64,000 nt of DNA from Chryseobacterium sp. BGARF1 (GCF_001677955.1 NZ_LELA01000090.1:35216-99215), one strand, 5' to 3'. Counted from the first letter of the stretch, positions 40,888 to 51,169 are shown. Notes: a model not told the origin generated them from the sequence alone. Made by a program: numbers and translations.

Positions 40888-41853
40888 TTAATGAGAAGAA
40901 GAAGGAATTAAAATATTGACTCCGGCCTGTATGGCAGTTCCTCCAAACCGATTCTCGGCTGCAAAATTTTGGGTAACCCTTGCCATAACTCCAATTTTCA
41001 TCGGAACAATCCAGTATGAGCCAAAAGCGCCAACTCCCGCAATTTGATCAGACGCAAAACCACCGTTAGTACCTTTATCATCACCTACTTGAGTGGCGTA
41101 ATGAGCAAAAACACCCATTTCATCTCCTCTTGAGTTTAAAACATGTGATCCACCAGCATCAATTGTAAAATGAGTTCCTTCTTTAAAATCTGTATCTTTT
41201 TGCCATTGATTTACCTCTAAAGTAGTTGCCAAACTAATATTGGTTTTAGAAGTAGGTTTCATTTTCCCGGCTACACGAATGTTATGCGACCAATAGCCAT
41301 GCCCTCCGTTATCCAAATCGTGTGGTTTATATTTCCCAGTAGGAGCCCAAACTCCGTAATTTAAAGCATAACTGAATTTTCCTTTTGTCCAGGATAACCA
41401 AACGGGTTGAATATACATATCGCCAATTCCAATGCTCTTATTTGTGAAAACGTAAGTTCCTGAACCTGTTTGGCTGGAATAATAATCTAAAGCAATATTG
41501 GCCGTTGGACTATTCAATGTAGGAATGATCATCATTCCCCAATTAGCCCCCAAAATTTTACCTTTTCCTCCATAAATAGCCATTAGAATAAAAGAATTGG
41601 TGACTACATTTTGTTTGATTTTAAGATCTGTAGGGTTTCCCGGTGCGGGATTTATTAGCTCATCAGATTTTTTTCCTGCAGCATTATGGTAGTCCATATT
41701 TGCATACCCATACCATACAGGAATAATCCATCCGGCATGAGGTGCAAAATAATCATTAGGGTTAAAGGAAGATCCATTGTAATGACCTTGCCCAAATATG
41801 AGTGTTCCTGAAAACAGGAAAACAATGCATGAGATAATTTTTTTCATAATCAT
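40888..41853 (-). CDS. Outer-membrane beta-barrel protein, MetA-pathway of phenol degradation family
   Basis: A 321-residue exported protein (signal peptide ending LIFGQ) with the pattern of the Phenol_MetA_deg/SphA-like outer-membrane family: alternating strands with aromatic girdle residues, such as GWIIPVWYGYANMDYHN, GDMYIQPVWLSWTKGKFSYALNYGVWAPTGKY, and a C-terminal IQAGVNILIP strand. Starts at 41853 or 41847 are equally possible. These barrels may move hydrophobic compounds, but the substrate is unknown. It follows the amidohydrolase on the same strand by 34 bases, likely in one operon. Confidence 0.8.
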   Translation of the reverse strand: MIMKKIISCIVFLFSGTLIFGQGHYNGSSFNPNDYFAPHAGWIIPVWYGYANMDYHNAAGKKSDELINPAPGNPTDLKIKQNVVTNSFILMAIYGGKGKILGANWGMMIIPTLNSPTANIALDYYSSQTGSGTYVFTNKSIGIGDMYIQPVWLSWTKGKFSYALNYGVWAPTGKYKPHDLDNGGHGYWSHNIRVAGKMKPTSKTNISLATTLEVNQWQKDTDFKEGTHFTIDAGGSHVLNSRGDEMGVFAHYATQVGDDKGTNGGFASDQIAGVGAFGSYWIVPMKIGVMARVTQNFAAENRFGGTAIQAGVNILIPSSSH

Positions 41854-41887
41854 GATGTTTTTAATGAAATTATATTTCTGTGATCAT

Positions 41888-43594
41888 TTACTTTCTAATG
41901 TACACAGGGATACCCTCTTTTATGGTCTCTAAAACATTAAGACTTCTAATTTTTTCAGGATCTATGGTTAAAGGATTTTGATCAAGTATGACAAAATCTG
42001 CCAATTTTCCTTCTTTAATAGAACCTTTTGTATTTTCTTCCTGAAGTTGATAAGCAGCATTAATGGTAATGGCTTTAAATGCTTCAAGGGCAGTAATCCT
42101 TTCATTAGGTCCTAAAATTCTTCCAGAACGGGTTTTTCGGTTAACTGCAGCATAAACAGCAGTAATAAGATCGGGTGGAGTAACCGGCGCATCATGATGA
42201 ATGGTGAAGATAATTCCTGCCTTTAATGCAGAGTTTGCCGGGCTGATAAAAGAAGCTCTTTCGGGACCAAAAACACTCGAATAATGCCAATCACCCCATA
42301 AATAAGTGTGAGTAGAAAAATAAGACGGAATAACACCTAAATCTTTTATTTTTTGAATATGATCAGGACGGCTATTTTGTACATGAATGAGCGTTGCGCG
42401 TAATTCGGGAGTATAAATATTTTCGTCTTTTAATCTTTTAATAACACGTATCGCCTGATCGATTGCAGCATCACCATTTACATGAAGCTGAGCCGTAATA
42501 TGATTTTGAAATAAAGTTTTCAAATCTTCATACAAAACTTCGTCAGTAAATATTGGAAATCCTTTATAATCTTTAGACTGCCCGTCAGGTGGAACAAGAT
42601 AAGGCTGTGTAAGCCAGGCTGTTTTACCTTGCGGAGACCCATCATCCGAAAATTTAAATCCTGCAAGCTTTAAATGATTTTTATATTTCATGTATTTAGG
42701 TTTAAAAACATCTAAATCTTTTTTAAAATATTCATAATCCGGAAAATAAACAACGTCGGCTTTAAATAAATGTTCAGCAGCGGCTTGTTCCAAAAGATCG
42801 ACAGTTTCACCCATCGTTCTGCCATCACAAATTGTGGTTTGCCCGTAGCTCAACCATTCTTCTTGAGCTTTCATAAGATTCTCCATTGCCTGAGCTTTAG
42901 AATCACCGGTTTTCATTTTTTCAGTAATCGTAAGCAAGGCCGTAAAGCTAGCATTCTCTTCTAATTTTCCATTTAATTTTCCATTTTTATCTCTGCCTAA
43001 ATGCCCTCCGCTAGGATCTTTTGATGAATCTGATAAATTGAGCAACTTGAGCATCGCAGAATTCACCACACTGGCATGACCGGAAGTATGAATGACAATA
43101 ATGGGATTGGTCGTGCTGATTGCATCAAGCTCTTCTTTTGTTGGATGTCGGTGTTCTACCATAATGGCATCATCGTATCCATTTCCGATAATAGGTTGAC
43201 CTGCTGGAATTTTATTTTTTTTGATAAAATCTCTAATCGTATTTTGCAGATCTTTAATAGAATTCACAGTTCCGTAAGGTTCCGGAAATAAGTCTATCGC
43301 CTGTATTAATCCCGCTCTTGAGGTAAAATGGCTATGTACATCTATAAAACCGGGTAACAAAGTTCTGCCTTTAAGATCAATCTTTTTTGTTTTGCTGTTG
43401 ACATGAAGGTCAGCATCAGTCCTTGATCCTGCAAAAAATATTTTTCCATTTTTTACAACAACGGCTTCTACTTGAGGAGAGGTGTCTTCCATGGTCAAAA
43501 TAGTTCCACCAAAATAAAGTGACTCTGCGGATTTTCTGCTTTGACAACTACTAATGAGTAGTGCTGAAATTGATAGATAAAGTAAAACTTTCAT
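41888..43594 (-). CDS. Amidohydrolase lipoprotein (YtcJ/NfdA-like)
   Basis: A 568-residue metal-dependent amidohydrolase. I start at ATG 43594 because it gives a lipoprotein signal (ALLISSC, Cys17 approximately); the longer frame to 43654 places an unlikely 20-residue leader before it. Motifs are GFIDVHSHF (metal His pair), HTSGHASVVNSAML, LHVNGDAAIDQAI, LIHVQ and FTIHHDAPVTPPD. These match the YtcJ-like imidazolonepropionase-type family with broad amidase or deformylase activity. With the outer-membrane barrel gene downstream it may import and process an amide or formylated substrate (inference). Confidence 0.88.
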   Translation of the reverse strand: MKVLLYLSISALLISSCQSRKSAESLYFGGTILTMEDTSPQVEAVVVKNGKIFFAGSRTDADLHVNSKTKKIDLKGRTLLPGFIDVHSHFTSRAGLIQAIDLFPEPYGTVNSIKDLQNTIRDFIKKNKIPAGQPIIGNGYDDAIMVEHRHPTKEELDAISTTNPIIVIHTSGHASVVNSAMLKLLNLSDSSKDPSGGHLGRDKNGKLNGKLEENASFTALLTITEKMKTGDSKAQAMENLMKAQEEWLSYGQTTICDGRTMGETVDLLEQAAAEHLFKADVVYFPDYEYFKKDLDVFKPKYMKYKNHLKLAGFKFSDDGSPQGKTAWLTQPYLVPPDGQSKDYKGFPIFTDEVLYEDLKTLFQNHITAQLHVNGDAAIDQAIRVIKRLKDENIYTPELRATLIHVQNSRPDHIQKIKDLGVIPSYFSTHTYLWGDWHYSSVFGPERASFISPANSALKAGIIFTIHHDAPVTPPDLITAVYAAVNRKTRSGRILGPNERITALEAFKAITINAAYQLQEENTKGSIKEGKLADFVILDQNPLTIDPEKIRSLNVLETIKEGIPVYIRK

Positions 43595-43728
43595 GATAAT
43601 TATGGTAATAGGGTGTTCTATAAAATTACAACAAAATATAATATTCACACTCATGTTTACAAAGTATTTGTAAAATTTATTATATTTATAAAGATAATCA
43701 CGAAGTTTTAATATAAAAATAATAAACT

Positions 43729-46464
43729 ATGGACTTATTTGTTTTAGTACCTATTTTTGGTGTTATTGCCCTGATCTATACTTTCATTCAAAGTAACTGG
43801 GTAAGTAAGCAAAATGCTGGAAATGAAAAAATGAAAGTAATCAGCGGACATATCGCTGACGGTGCAATGGCTTTTCTAAAGGCCGAGTACAAAATCATGA
43901 TGTATTTCGTAATTATTGTTGCCATTTTATTAGCCGTGATGGGAATGACCAATTCGAATTCACACTGGAGTATTGGAATTGCATTTGTAATCGGAGCTAT
44001 CTTATCTGCTTTGGCAGGTTTTATAGGAATGAAAATCGCAACAAAAGCCAACGTAAGAACTGCCGAAGCTGCAAAAACTTCTTTATCAAAAGCCCTTAAA
44101 GTATCTTTTACCGGAGGTTCTGTGATGGGAATGGGAGTTGCAGGATTAGCGGTTTTAGGTTTGGGATCTGTGTATTTAATTATCAAACAAATCTTTGCTC
44201 CAGATTCGACAGTAGATTCCCACGAAATGGAAAGAACTATTGAAATCCTGACAGGATTTTCTCTTGGTGCTGAATCTATTGCATTATTTGCAAGAGTAGG
44301 AGGCGGAATTTATACCAAAGCAGCCGATGTTGGAGCAGATTTAGTAGGAAAAGTAGAAGCGGGAATTCCTGAAGACGACCCTCGAAATCCAGCTACAATT
44401 GCTGATAATGTAGGTGATAATGTAGGTGATGTTGCAGGAATGGGTGCAGATTTATTTGGTTCGTATGTAGCGACAGTTTTAGCAACAATGGTTTTGGGTC
44501 GAGAAACTATTTCAATCGATAATTTTGGAGGTTTTGCTCCGATCTTATTACCTATGCTTATTGCCGGAACAGGAATTATTTTTTCAATGATCGGTACTTT
44601 ATTCGTTAAAATTAATGATAACGAAGGAGCATCCACATCCAATGTACAAAACGCTTTAAATTTAGGAAACTGGGGAAGTATCATCATCACAGCAATAGCT
44701 TCGTACTTTTTGGTCACTTATCTTTTACCTGAAAAAATGGTTTTAAGAGGTCATGAATTTACCAAAATGGGCGTTTTTGGAGCCATCATTGTTGGTTTGG
44801 TTGTAGGAACTTTAATGAGTATTATCACAGAATTTTATACCGCAATGGGAAAAAGACCTGTTTTAAGTATTGTGAGACAGTCTTCTACCGGTCACGCAAC
44901 CAATATCATTGGCGGGCTTGCCGTGGGAATGGAATCAACACTTTTACCAATTCTCGTTCTGGCAGGAGGAATTTATGGTTCCTATTTATGTGCCGGATTA
45001 TACGGTGTTGCAATTGCAGCAGCAGGAATGATGGCAACTACAGCAATGCAGTTGGCAATCGATGCTTTCGGACCCATTGCAGATAACGCAGGAGGAATCG
45101 CTGAAATGAGTGAACTGCCTAAAGAAGTTCGTGAAAAAACAGATATTCTAGATGCCGTAGGAAACACGACAGCCGCAAGCGGAAAAGGTTTTGCAATCGC
45201 TTCTGCAGCATTAACAGCATTAGCTTTATTTGCAGCATTTGTTGGAATTGCAGGAATTGATGGGATTGATATTTATAGAGCTGATGTTTTGGCCGGATTA
45301 TTTGTCGGCGGAATGATTCCGTTTATATTTTCATCTTTGGCGATTACTGCAGTTGGACAGGCTGCAATGGCGATGGTAGAAGAAGTGAGAAGACAGTTTA
45401 GAGAAATTCCTGGGATCCTTGAAGGAACAGCCGAACCTGAATATCAAAAATGCGTAGCGATTTCTACCGATGCTTCCATCCGTAAAATGATGCTTCCTGG
45501 TGCAATTGCAATTATATCACCTTTATTGGTAGGTTTTATTTTCGGGCCTGAAGTTTTGGGAGGTTTTCTTGCTGGAGCAACGGTTTGTGGAGTTTTAATG
45601 GGAATTTTCCAAAATAATGCAGGTGGAGCTTGGGATAATGCTAAAAAATCTTTTGAAAAAGGTGTTGAAATCAACGGGCAAACGTATTACAAAGGTTCAG
45701 AACCACATAAAGCGTCTATAACAGGAGATACAGTGGGAGATCCGTTTAAAGATACTTCTGGACCTTCGATGAATATCTTAATTAAATTAATGTCGATTGT
45801 TTCTTTAGTCATTGCACCTACTTTAGCTGTGTTACATAAAGATAAAATTGAAGCCAACAGAAAAGCAAAAATTGAAGCTTTAACCAGGGTTTCGGGAATA
45901 ACTCCTGTTGTTGTAAATTCTGTACACAATACAGTTATTTTGGCTCCGAAAGTCATTAAAGGATATCTGAATGAAGAAGGAGATTTTGTTTATGATACCG
46001 GAAAAATTCAGGAAGTAGAACTGGAAGACGGAAAAAAATTGACCATCGGTGAAGGCAGTCAGTTGCTTCAGATGTATAACGCTATAAAAAGTAATGATAA
46101 AACTGTTTTAGATCCAAATAATTGGTACACACTAGAAAACTTTTATTTTGAAAGCGGTTCAAGTGAAATTAAGGAAAAGGCGGAAGCCCAATTGTTGAAT
46201 TTGGTTGAAATCATGAATACTTATCCGAATATGAGAATAAAGCTCGCCGGATACACGGATAACACCGGAAATCAGGAAACCAATGTGAAGCTTTCAAATT
46301 TAAGAGCGCAGACCACAAAACTGAAACTATTGGAATTGGGAATTGCAGGACATCGTATAGAAACAGAAGGCTATGGCTCAATGTATCCTGTGTGTGAAGC
46401 TAATGACACCGATGAATGTCGCGCAAAAAACAGAAGAATTGATCTAAGGGTTCTTTCCCTTTAA
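43729..46464 (+). CDS. hppA: Membrane pyrophosphatase (K+-dependent type) fused to an OmpA domain
   Basis: A 911-residue PPi-driven H+ or Na+ pump. Residues 1-690 form the 16-helix core: [20 protein letters not shown] and [20 protein letters not shown] (substrate site), [14 protein letters not shown], and [11 protein letters not shown] (residues 478-488). Ala482 and Gly485 in GNTTAxxG are typical of K+-dependent enzymes; K+-independent ones have Lys at the first site. Between about 690 and 800 lies an extra segment ([21 protein letters not shown]...). Residues 800-911 are an OmpA-C domain: [39 protein letters not shown], and [14 protein letters not shown], with the peptidoglycan-binding Asp and Arg. 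This fusion is about 230 residues longer than usual pumps. Confidence 0.93.
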   Translation: MDLFVLVPIFGVIALIYTFIQSNWVSKQNAGNEKMKVISGHIADGAMAFLKAEYKIMMYFVIIVAILLAVMGMTNSNSHWSIGIAFVIGAILSALAGFIGMKIATKANVRTAEAAKTSLSKALKVSFTGGSVMGMGVAGLAVLGLGSVYLIIKQIFAPDSTVDSHEMERTIEILTGFSLGAESIALFARVGGGIYTKAADVGADLVGKVEAGIPEDDPRNPATIADNVGDNVGDVAGMGADLFGSYVATVLATMVLGRETISIDNFGGFAPILLPMLIAGTGIIFSMIGTLFVKINDNEGASTSNVQNALNLGNWGSIIITAIASYFLVTYLLPEKMVLRGHEFTKMGVFGAIIVGLVVGTLMSIITEFYTAMGKRPVLSIVRQSSTGHATNIIGGLAVGMESTLLPILVLAGGIYGSYLCAGLYGVAIAAAGMMATTAMQLAIDAFGPIADNAGGIAEMSELPKEVREKTDILDAVGNTTAASGKGFAIASAALTALALFAAFVGIAGIDGIDIYRADVLAGLFVGGMIPFIFSSLAITAVGQAAMAMVEEVRRQFREIPGILEGTAEPEYQKCVAISTDASIRKMMLPGAIAIISPLLVGFIFGPEVLGGFLAGATVCGVLMGIFQNNAGGAWDNAKKSFEKGVEINGQTYYKGSEPHKASITGDTVGDPFKDTSGPSMNILIKLMSIVSLVIAPTLAVLHKDKIEANRKAKIEALTRVSGITPVVVNSVHNTVILAPKVIKGYLNEEGDFVYDTGKIQEVELEDGKKLTIGEGSQLLQMYNAIKSNDKTVLDPNNWYTLENFYFESGSSEIKEKAEAQLLNLVEIMNTYPNMRIKLAGYTDNTGNQETNVKLSNLRAQTTKLKLLELGIAGHRIETEGYGSMYPVCEANDTDECRAKNRRIDLRVLSL

Positions 46465-46481
46465 TTAAAATTAATAAACAG

Positions 46482-46508
46482 AAGCACTGCAAAACGCAGT
46501 GCTTTTTT
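46482..46508 (+). terminator. Terminator of hppA
   Basis: AAGCACTGC and GCAGTGCTT around AAAAC, followed by six Ts. Confidence 0.85.
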
Positions 46509-46545
46509 ATTTGTTAGAAATAAATATTCAAAGTTTAAAATTATA

Positions 46546-47412
46546 TTATTTCAAGTTTTTTAATGTTTCTTTCAGAATGAAAATATTAATTTTTATAGGA
46601 TTTGTCGATATTTCGTCAGGAATACTTGCTACACTGTTGAAACTTTTCTTAAGCATATCATACGCAATAGAAGCATCTTCTTCATCATAAAACAAATCAT
46701 TCCACTTTTCGTTTTTGTAATGATTTTTTAATGCAATTCCATTTCCATAAAATTTAAAAGGTAAAGGTTCTAAATAAAGAGTCATCGCAACTTTCTTTTC
46801 AGATTCGTGATATTCCAAAAAAGCAATAGAAAACTGCAAAGCATTTTCTATTCTAGATCTTATTTTTTCTTTTGTTTGTTTACTCTTATTTTTTATCCGC
46901 CATTTATTTAATTCATTAGCCGTAAAGTTATATTTCGAGAGGCTTACATCATTATAATCATCTTTTTTATATTTAAATTCCATTCCCTTAACTTGCTTTT
47001 GTTCAGGAAAAATCAGTTTCATATTTCTGTCGTTTTTAGAAATTATTTTAGATGTGAATTCTGGACTGTTCTTATGATTTTGAGTTTCAAAATAAATTAT
47101 TGAGTCTTTTACTGACCACGTTCCGAAATAAACTTCGGTGTTATTATCATTTTCACTCAGCGAATCTTTAGGAATACTCGGTAAAGTTATAGGGCTTAAT
47201 TCTCCGTGATCTACGAACAAAAAAGAATTATCACCAGAAAGAGTTATATATGATGTGTATGATGAATAATCATCTTCTTTATACCTATCTGCTTCATTAC
47301 TTGCATTACTATAAGTAAATTTCCATGTTCCAACCAAAGGATCTTTTTTGGTACACGAATAAAATAAGATGATGATACATAAATACATCAAGATTTTTTT
47401 TGAGATCTTCAT
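46546..47412 (-). CDS. Lipoprotein of unknown function
   Basis: A 288-residue predicted lipoprotein (IILFYSC, Cys20). The first half has a lipocalin-like start, DPLVGTWKFTYSN, which recalls flavobacterial lipocalin-like lipoproteins, with beta-rich segments up to about 170. The second half (about 170-288) is helical, with KSKQTKEKIRSRIENALQFSIAFLEYHESEKK. No catalytic motif is evident. Confidence 0.65.
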   Translation of the reverse strand: MKISKKILMYLCIIILFYSCTKKDPLVGTWKFTYSNASNEADRYKEDDYSSYTSYITLSGDNSFLFVDHGELSPITLPSIPKDSLSENDNNTEVYFGTWSVKDSIIYFETQNHKNSPEFTSKIISKNDRNMKLIFPEQKQVKGMEFKYKKDDYNDVSLSKYNFTANELNKWRIKNKSKQTKEKIRSRIENALQFSIAFLEYHESEKKVAMTLYLEPLPFKFYGNGIALKNHYKNEKWNDLFYDEEDASIAYDMLKKSFNSVASIPDEISTNPIKINIFILKETLKNLK

Positions 47413-47528
47413 TGAAGTTATTTTTATTAAGTTTTATTTTCTATGGAAGTTTCCTTTATCATTTAAAACTAAATGATAAAGGAAATTGAAAAATGTAAAT
47501 TTTATGGATTAAGAATTTCTGCTAATAG

Positions 47529-48668
47529 TTACAATTCTTTCTTCAAATGCTCTAACGCCTGAATAATCACTTCATCTTTTTTAGCAAAACTGAATCTGAT
47601 ATAATCTGAATCTGTTTTAGAATTATAAAATGCTGAAAGCGGTAAACAAGAAACTTTTTTTTCTACAGTTAACCATTTAGAAAATTCAATATCGGTCATC
47701 GTTTTAGAAACATTTCTAAAATTTACAATCTGAAAAAATCCACCTTGAGATATTTCTTCAACAACTAAAGGGGTAGATTGTATCAATTCATTAAAAATAT
47801 TACGCTTATTCTCCATGATTTTTTGATTTTCAGAAGGGTCAAAAACATCAAGGTACCTTGCAATGGCATATTGACAGGGTGAATTGGAACTGTACGAAAT
47901 ATATTGCTGATAATTTCTGAAATTTTCAAGTAGACCTTCTGAAGCTAAAATATAACTTACTTTCCAGCCTGTTGCGTGAAACATTTTACCAAAAGAAAAA
48001 ATACAGAATGTCTTTTTCCTTAACTCAGGATGCAAAAACGAACTGTAATGTTCCGCATTATCATAATGGTAAATATCATAAACTTCTTCTGAAATAAGAT
48101 AAATTTCCTGATGTTTTATAAGCTCATACAACTGATTCCAATCTTCTTTACCCCAAGTTTTTCCGGTGGGATTTTGGGGAGAATTGACAATGATTGCTTT
48201 TGTTTTTACAGAAATACATTGCTTTAGCTTTTCCCAATCAATTTTAAAATCATTCTCCAAATCGTAGTAAACAGGAACACCGCCATTCATAACTATTGAG
48301 GGAGCGTACGTATAATAAGAAGGCTGAATAACAATCACTTCATCACCGCTATTTAATATCGATTTTAAGGAAGTGTACAAGCCAAATGTAGAACAAGGAA
48401 CAATATTCACTTCTTCATATTTTAATTGTATGCTGTTTTTTCTGTTTAAATTAAATTGAATAATTTTTTCAATCAATAAAGAATTTCCCGCCAGCGATTC
48501 GTAGCTGTGACTGATCATATCGGCAGATTCTTTAAGAAAATACCGAAGGCGAGGATCAATTTCAAAATCGGGGAGACCTAATGACAAATCATAACTTTTA
48601 TGCCTGGAAGAAAGCTCCGACATGTCTGTGAAAAATTTATAATCATTAAATCCGTAATTTTTTTCCAT
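47529..48668 (-). CDS. PLP-dependent aminotransferase class I/II
   Basis: A 379-residue fold-type I aminotransferase. I prefer ATG 48668 to the TTG four codons upstream. Visible are LSLGLPDFEIDPRLR at the N-terminus, IVNSPQNPTGKTWGKEDW (NPTG), EEVYDIYHYDN and the PLP-Lys in FSFGKMFHATGWKVSY. The FSFGK..HATGWK pattern fits methionine or aromatic aminotransferases of the MtnE/YbdL group. The exact amino acid is uncertain. Confidence 0.88.
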   Translation of the reverse strand: MEKNYGFNDYKFFTDMSELSSRHKSYDLSLGLPDFEIDPRLRYFLKESADMISHSYESLAGNSLLIEKIIQFNLNRKNSIQLKYEEVNIVPCSTFGLYTSLKSILNSGDEVIVIQPSYYTYAPSIVMNGGVPVYYDLENDFKIDWEKLKQCISVKTKAIIVNSPQNPTGKTWGKEDWNQLYELIKHQEIYLISEEVYDIYHYDNAEHYSSFLHPELRKKTFCIFSFGKMFHATGWKVSYILASEGLLENFRNYQQYISYSSNSPCQYAIARYLDVFDPSENQKIMENKRNIFNELIQSTPLVVEEISQGGFFQIVNFRNVSKTMTDIEFSKWLTVEKKVSCLPLSAFYNSKTDSDYIRFSFAKKDEVIIQALEHLKKEL

Positions 48669-48677
48669 AGTGTTTAT

Positions 48678-48685
48678 CAAATATA
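48678..48685 (-). promoter_or_regulatory. -7 promoter box of the aminotransferase gene
   Basis: TATATTTG on the minus strand, 9 bases before ATG 48668. It overlaps the alternative TTG start, which supports the ATG. Confidence 0.4.
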
Positions 48686-48716
48686 TAAAAAAAATGCAAG
48701 CGACAAACAGTTGGAA

Positions 48717-48724
48717 TATTTTTG
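48717..48724 (+). promoter_or_regulatory. -7 promoter box of the M28 peptidase gene
   Basis: TATTTTTG, 26 bases before ATG 48751, in the divergent intergenic region. Confidence 0.4.
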
Positions 48725-48750
48725 TTATTTTTAAACAAATATTTTAAATT

Positions 48751-49806
48751 ATGAAGAAATTACTTCTCCCTATATTTTCGGCAACTCTTCTTATCAGTTG
48801 CGGAACAGCAAATATTTCTGGTGATCGACAGAATCAAAATCAAAATATAAGTTCAAGTAATTCAAACAATGAAAAAGCTTTTAACAAAGCATATCAACAA
48901 ATTAAGCTCAAAGACTTAAAGAAAAATCTATACGTAATTGCATCTGACGAAATGGAGGGAAGAGACACAGGAAGTCCGGGTCAGAAGAAAGCTGGAGAGT
49001 ATATTATTAAATTTTACAAAGACTTAGGGATTTCGTTTCCTAAAAATTTAGGTTCATATTATCAGAAAGTTCCGTCTTCTTATATGAATAAAAGAGGTGG
49101 TGGAAATTTACCGGATTCCGAAAATATCCTTGCCTTTATTGAAGGGAGCGAAAAACCTGAAGAAATTATTGTAATTTCTGCTCATTACGATCATGTAGGA
49201 ACAAAAAACGGAGAGGTTTATAACGGTGCAGATGACGATGGAAGCGGAACTGTCGCAGTGATGCAGATTGCCAAAGCTTTTCAAAATGTTAAAAAGAAAG
49301 GAAACGGTCCCAAAAGATCAATCCTATTTTTACATGTAACGGGTGAAGAACACGGTCTTTTCGGATCTTCTTATTACTCTGACAATCCTGTTTTTCCTTT
49401 GGCAAATACCGTTGCTGATTTAAATATTGACATGATCGGAAGAGATGATATTGCAAACAGAGGTAAAAATTATGTGTACGTGATTGGTTCTGAAATGTTG
49501 AGTTCAGAACTGAAAATAATTAATGAAGCAGCCAACAAAAAGACCAATAACCTAGAATTGAATTATAAATATGATGATCCAAAAGATCCGGACAGATTAT
49601 ATTACCGTTCTGATCATTATAATTTTGCTAAACATGGTATTCCTGTAGCATTTTTCTTTGATGGAATTCATGAAGATTATCACAAATCGACAGATGATGT
49701 TGAGAAAATCGATTTTCCATTGCTACAGAAAAGAACGCAACTTGTTTTTGCTACGGCTTGGGAACTGGCCAATCGTGAAGCAAGAATTGTTGTAGATAAA
49801 AAATAA
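48751..49806 (+). CDS. M28-family aminopeptidase lipoprotein
   Basis: A 351-residue lipoprotein (LLISC, Cys17). Two-zinc site of family M28: ISAHYDHVG (His, Asp), NGADDDGSGT (bridging Asp), VTGEEHGLFGS (catalytic and metal Glu), NIDMIGR (Asp) and GIHEDYHKSTDDVEKI (His). A linker of Gln/Asn/Ser (about 25-45) separates anchor and enzyme. It probably acts as an aminopeptidase on peptides in the periplasm or at the cell surface. Confidence 0.92.
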   Translation: MKKLLLPIFSATLLISCGTANISGDRQNQNQNISSSNSNNEKAFNKAYQQIKLKDLKKNLYVIASDEMEGRDTGSPGQKKAGEYIIKFYKDLGISFPKNLGSYYQKVPSSYMNKRGGGNLPDSENILAFIEGSEKPEEIIVISAHYDHVGTKNGEVYNGADDDGSGTVAVMQIAKAFQNVKKKGNGPKRSILFLHVTGEEHGLFGSSYYSDNPVFPLANTVADLNIDMIGRDDIANRGKNYVYVIGSEMLSSELKIINEAANKKTNNLELNYKYDDPKDPDRLYYRSDHYNFAKHGIPVAFFFDGIHEDYHKSTDDVEKIDFPLLQKRTQLVFATAWELANREARIVVDKK

Positions 49807-49829
49807 TATTTCAATTTTTAAATTTCCAT

Positions 49830-50276
49830 ATGATTATTCGTGAAGCTAGAGTAGAAGATATTCCACAAATTCAGATGGTAAGAAACTCTGTTAATGAAAA
49901 TACGTTATCGAATCCTGACCTTGTCACCGATAAAGATTGTGAAAAGTTTATTACAGAAAGAGGAAAAGGCTGGGTTTGCGAAATTGATGGGAAAATTACA
50001 GGTTTTTCGATTGTAGACTTAAAAGACCATAACATTTGGGCATTGTTTGTTGATCCCGATTTTGAAAAGAAAGGAATTGGCAAAAAATTACACGACATTA
50101 TGTTGGATTGGTATTTTACCCAAACCAAAGAAAAAGTTTGGCTTGGAACCTCTCCAAATACACGGGCAGAACTTTTTTACCGAAAATCTAACTGGAAGGA
50201 AATAGGAATGCACAGTAAAAATGAAATTAAATTTGAAATGACTTTCGAAAATTGGATTAATAATAAAACGATATGA
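49830..50276 (+). CDS. GNAT-family N-acetyltransferase
   Basis: A 148-residue single-domain acetyltransferase with the acetyl-CoA loop VDPDFEKKGIGKKLHDIMLDW (Q/RxxGxG/A-like). First of three closely packed genes (GNAT, VOC, EndoV-like) with 4-base overlaps or short gaps. The substrate is unknown. Confidence 0.85.
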   Translation: MIIREARVEDIPQIQMVRNSVNENTLSNPDLVTDKDCEKFITERGKGWVCEIDGKITGFSIVDLKDHNIWALFVDPDFEKKGIGKKLHDIMLDWYFTQTKEKVWLGTSPNTRAELFYRKSNWKEIGMHSKNEIKFEMTFENWINNKTI

Positions 50277-50641
50277 ATCAAAAAATAAAATCAATAAGAC
50301 CTTTTATCGGCTCAAAAGATTTTGCCGAAAGCAGAGCATTTTACAGAGATTTAGGATTTGAAGAAATGGAAATTGATCCTAAATTTTCAGTGTTTAAAAA
50401 AGGAGATTTTGCCTTTTATTTACAAGATTATTATGCAAAAGAATGGATTGAAAATACCATGATCTTCCTCGAAATAGAAAATGTAGATCTTTATTGGGAA
50501 GAACTTGTATCGTTAAATTTAAAAGAAAAATATGATTCAATTCGATTAGTTCCTACAAAGACCGAGGTTTGGGGAAAAGAATGTTTTCTTCTTGATCCAG
50601 CCGGAGTTTTGTGGCATTTTGGTGAATTTTTTACTTCTTAA
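50273..50641 (+). CDS. VOC-family (glyoxalase/bleomycin-resistance-like) protein
   Basis: A 122-residue VOC-fold protein, with start overlapping the GNAT gene by 4 bases. It has the paired beta-alpha-beta-beta-beta pattern: IRPFIGSKDFAESRAFYRDLGFEEM in the first half and CFLLDPAGVLWHFGEF at the end. Metal ligands are not obvious, as in antibiotic-binding members. Confidence 0.82.
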   Translation: MNQKIKSIRPFIGSKDFAESRAFYRDLGFEEMEIDPKFSVFKKGDFAFYLQDYYAKEWIENTMIFLEIENVDLYWEELVSLNLKEKYDSIRLVPTKTEVWGKECFLLDPAGVLWHFGEFFTS

Positions 50642-50644
50642 AAG

Positions 50645-51169
50645 ATGATTTACGCATTCGACACTTTTTATTACGAAGATTTTGCAAAAACAGTTTGTAT
50701 TGCATTTGAAGACTGGAATTCTGAAACTGAAAGCTTTATCTATTCCGAAAATACCGAAATCAGTGCTGATTATGAAAGCGGTGCTTTTTACAAAAGAGAA
50801 TTACCGTGCATTTTGAGTTTGTTAAAGAAAATTGATTTAAAAGAGGGTGATCTCATTATTGTCGATGGTTATGTTACTCTAGATAACAGTGGAAAAATAG
50901 GGTTGGGTGGCTATCTTTATGAATCTTTAAACAAGAAATATCCTGTAATCGGTATTGCCAAAAATGGATTTGCAAGTGAAGACAATTTAAGGAAAACTAT
51001 TTTTCGAGGTGAAAGTAAAACACCTTTATTCCTTACTGCTGTAGGAATTGATACAGATGATACTAAAATCAAGGTCGAAAATATGTATGGAGCGTATAGA
51101 ATCCCTACATTATTGAAAAAATTAGATCAACTAACAAGAGAGAAAGATGAACTAAATGTGAGAAACTGA
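50645..51169 (+). CDS. Endonuclease V-like protein, divergent
   Basis: A 174-residue protein that follows the endonuclease V pattern but is shorter than the usual 210-230 residues. Equivalents of three catalytic acids are visible: Asp6 in IYAFDTFYY, Glu52 in YKRELPCIL and Asp74 in LIIVDGYV. The GLGGYLYE...PVIGIAKNGF block also matches. In the last motif, family members usually read GHRI; here it reads GAYRIPT, so the conserved His appears to be Tyr. It may cut deaminated (inosine) DNA or RNA, or have another substrate. Last in the GNAT-VOC group. Confidence 0.78.
   Translation: MIYAFDTFYYEDFAKTVCIAFEDWNSETESFIYSENTEISADYESGAFYKRELPCILSLLKKIDLKEGDLIIVDGYVTLDNSGKIGLGGYLYESLNKKYPVIGIAKNGFASEDNLRKTIFRGESKTPLFLTAVGIDTDDTKIKVENMYGAYRIPTLLKKLDQLTREKDELNVRN

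Noticed and set aside
43788..45956. Five minus-strand ORFs of 61-135 codons inside hppA
   Set aside because: They lie wholly within a clearly coding plus-strand gene, have no initiation context or motif, and reflect the codon composition of a Gly/Ala-rich membrane protein.
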